From NCBI RefSeq assembly GCF_002896875.1, contig NZ_CP023278.1, forward strand, positions 2,604,001 through 2,668,000: a stretch of DNA of 64,000 bases, read 5' to 3'. The position numbers and the translations under genes were made by a program. The DNA comes from Nostoc sp. CENA543. GTDB lineage: Bacteria > Cyanobacteriota > Cyanobacteriia > Cyanobacteriales > Nostocaceae. Positions within the stretch are counted from its first letter, which is position 1. The number at the start of each line of letters is the position of its first letter. Under the pieces are notes generated by a model. The model saw only the letters and a list, made by a program, of their open reading frames with translations. It made no database searches and was not told where the DNA came from. Positions 63,170 through 64,000 of this stretch are shown in pieces.

Positions 63170-64000
63170 TCAAGATGAGATAGGAATGGCAATTTTAAAC
63201 TCAGTTCCTATACCTGGTTGGGAATTGACTTCTAATTTGCCTTTGTGTTTCTCCACAACAATTTGATGTGCTATGGATAAGCCTAGCCCCGTACCTTTAC
63301 CTACGGGTTTAGTAGTAAATAACGGTTCAAACAATCGTTGTTGGGCAGATTCAGGAATGCCACAGCCGTTATCTGCAATGCAAATCACGGCCATATTGTG
63401 AGCATCTGTAGTGGTGGTGATGGTAATCTGCGGTATGGCACTGCTGATTTTACCCTCGGCTATAGCTTCGTCAATAGCATCAATAGCATTGGCGATCAGG
63501 TTCATAAACACTTGATTCATCTGACCGAGAAAACAGTTAACTTCTGGTAAATTGCCATAGTTTCTGATGACTTCAATAGATGAGCGATCGCCATTATCCT
63601 TGAGACGATGTTGTAAAATCATCAGCGTACTATCTAGCCCTTGGTGTAAGTTTCCAGGTGCTTTGTTGTCACTATCAGAACGGCTAAAAGTGCGGAGTGA
63701 ATTGGAAAGATTTTGAATGCGTTCAGCTCCAACTTTGAGAGAGTTCAAGATTTTGGGCATATCTTCCAAAACAAAATCTAAATCTAATGCTTTTATGGCA
63801 TCAGTAATTGTGGGTGTAGGGTCAGTATACTCTTGGGCATATAGTTCGAGCATTTCGCAGACTGCGGCAATATACTCATCCAAGGGCGGCAAATTGCTAG
63901 TAATAAAGCTGATGGGATTGTTCATTTCATGAGCTATCCCTGCAATTAACTCTCCTAAAGCGGATAACTTTTCTTGCTGCACTAGCTGCACTTGGGTTTG
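63170..64000 (-). CDS. Sensor histidine kinase, C-terminal part (5' end cut by the window edge)
   Basis: The frame is open to the window end (at least 276 codons), so the N-terminal sensor is missing. HisKA-like LSALGELIAGIAHEMNNPISF has the phospho-acceptor His (AHEMNNP type, the HisKA group with Asn-Asn). The HATPase_c domain has MNLIANAIDAIDEA, IADNGCGIPES, LFTTKPVGKGTGLGLSIA and VNSQPGIGTEFKI. This is the NtrB/KinB-like class common in cyanobacteria. A GTG at 63989-63991 is internal. No receiver is attached at the C-terminus, so a separate response regulator is needed. Confidence 0.9.
   Translation of the reverse strand, partial: QTQVQLVQQEKLSALGELIAGIAHEMNNPISFITSNLPPLDEYIAAVCEMLELYAQEYTDPTPTITDAIKALDLDFVLEDMPKILNSLKVGAERIQNLSNSLRTFSRSDSDNKAPGNLHQGLDSTLMILQHRLKDNGDRSSIEVIRNYGNLPEVNCFLGQMNQVFMNLIANAIDAIDEAIAEGKISSAIPQITITTTTDAHNMAVICIADNGCGIPESAQQRLFEPLFTTKPVGKGTGLGLSIAHQIVVEKHKGKLEVNSQPGIGTEFKIAIPISS

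Overview
The window reads as chromosome from a filamentous, heterocyst-type cyanobacterium of the Nostoc/Anabaena group. The evidence is a high density of the HIP1 octamer GCGATCGC, the short tandem heptamer repeats (CATTAGT, CAATAGT, ATTACTC types) typical of Nostocales, carboxysome shell genes, a CyaC-type adenylate cyclase, a DevBCA-type exporter, a HetZ-like protein and cyanobacterial Ser/Thr kinases. Most genes are short transcription units separated by repeat-rich, AT-rich spacers. No prophage, plasmid or integrase genes are visible.

Layout. 1-5 kb: end of a DUF2887/Rpn-type protein, two sister Ser/Thr kinases with different C-terminal domains, a GIY-YIG-like protein and tRNA-Arg(UCU). 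5-8 kb: three cyanobacterial conserved genes, including a membrane protein tightly coupled to an HTH/acidic protein. 8-11 kb: an overlapping XPB-like helicase and Bax1-like nuclease pair. 11-16 kb: a hybrid histidine kinase, a YqiA-type hydrolase, hisC and an unknown protein. 16-19 kb: a GNAT gene and a long spacer holding G4-forming octamer repeats. 19-24 kb: cyaC, a TonB-like protein and tRNA-Gly(UCC). 24-27 kb: a hydrolase, a membrane protein and the ccmK3-ccmK4 satellite carboxysome locus. 27-33 kb: a HetZ-related protein, a PilB-like protein without an ATPase site, a Crp-family regulator and an M61 peptidase. 33-39 kb: pstS-pstC-pstA-pstB plus a divergent second pstB, all on the minus strand behind a four-unit Pho box. 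39-43.8 kb: glcE-glcF (glycolate dehydrogenase), an Uma2 protein and a hypothetical. 44-47.4 kb: two type II NADH dehydrogenase paralogues. 47.8-51.9 kb: TetR-devB-devC-devA. 52-55 kb: DUF167, DUF2231 and LmeA-like genes and a hemerythrin-domain protein. 55-56.6 kb: a CRISPR array without cas genes, followed by two MITE-like inverted-repeat elements. 56.6-64 kb: an atypical MetK, a P-type ATPase, a degenerate-GGDEF/EAL protein and the 3' part of a histidine kinase.

Shared themes. Phosphate uptake is complete, with its regulatory site. Carbon metabolism is represented by carboxysome shell genes and photorespiratory glycolate oxidation. Signalling is dense: two Ser/Thr kinases, three histidine kinases, a cAMP-producing hybrid, a Crp regulator that keeps cAMP-type contact residues, and a c-di-GMP enzyme. 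The items most worth a second look are the XPB/Bax1 pair, the opposed G-rich and C-rich octamer arrays before cyaC, the divergent PstB with a 44-codon upstream ORF, the MetK lacking hallmark motifs, the HetZ-like/PilB-like/Crp cluster, and the repeat elements around the CRISPR array, where copies differ by compensatory stem changes.
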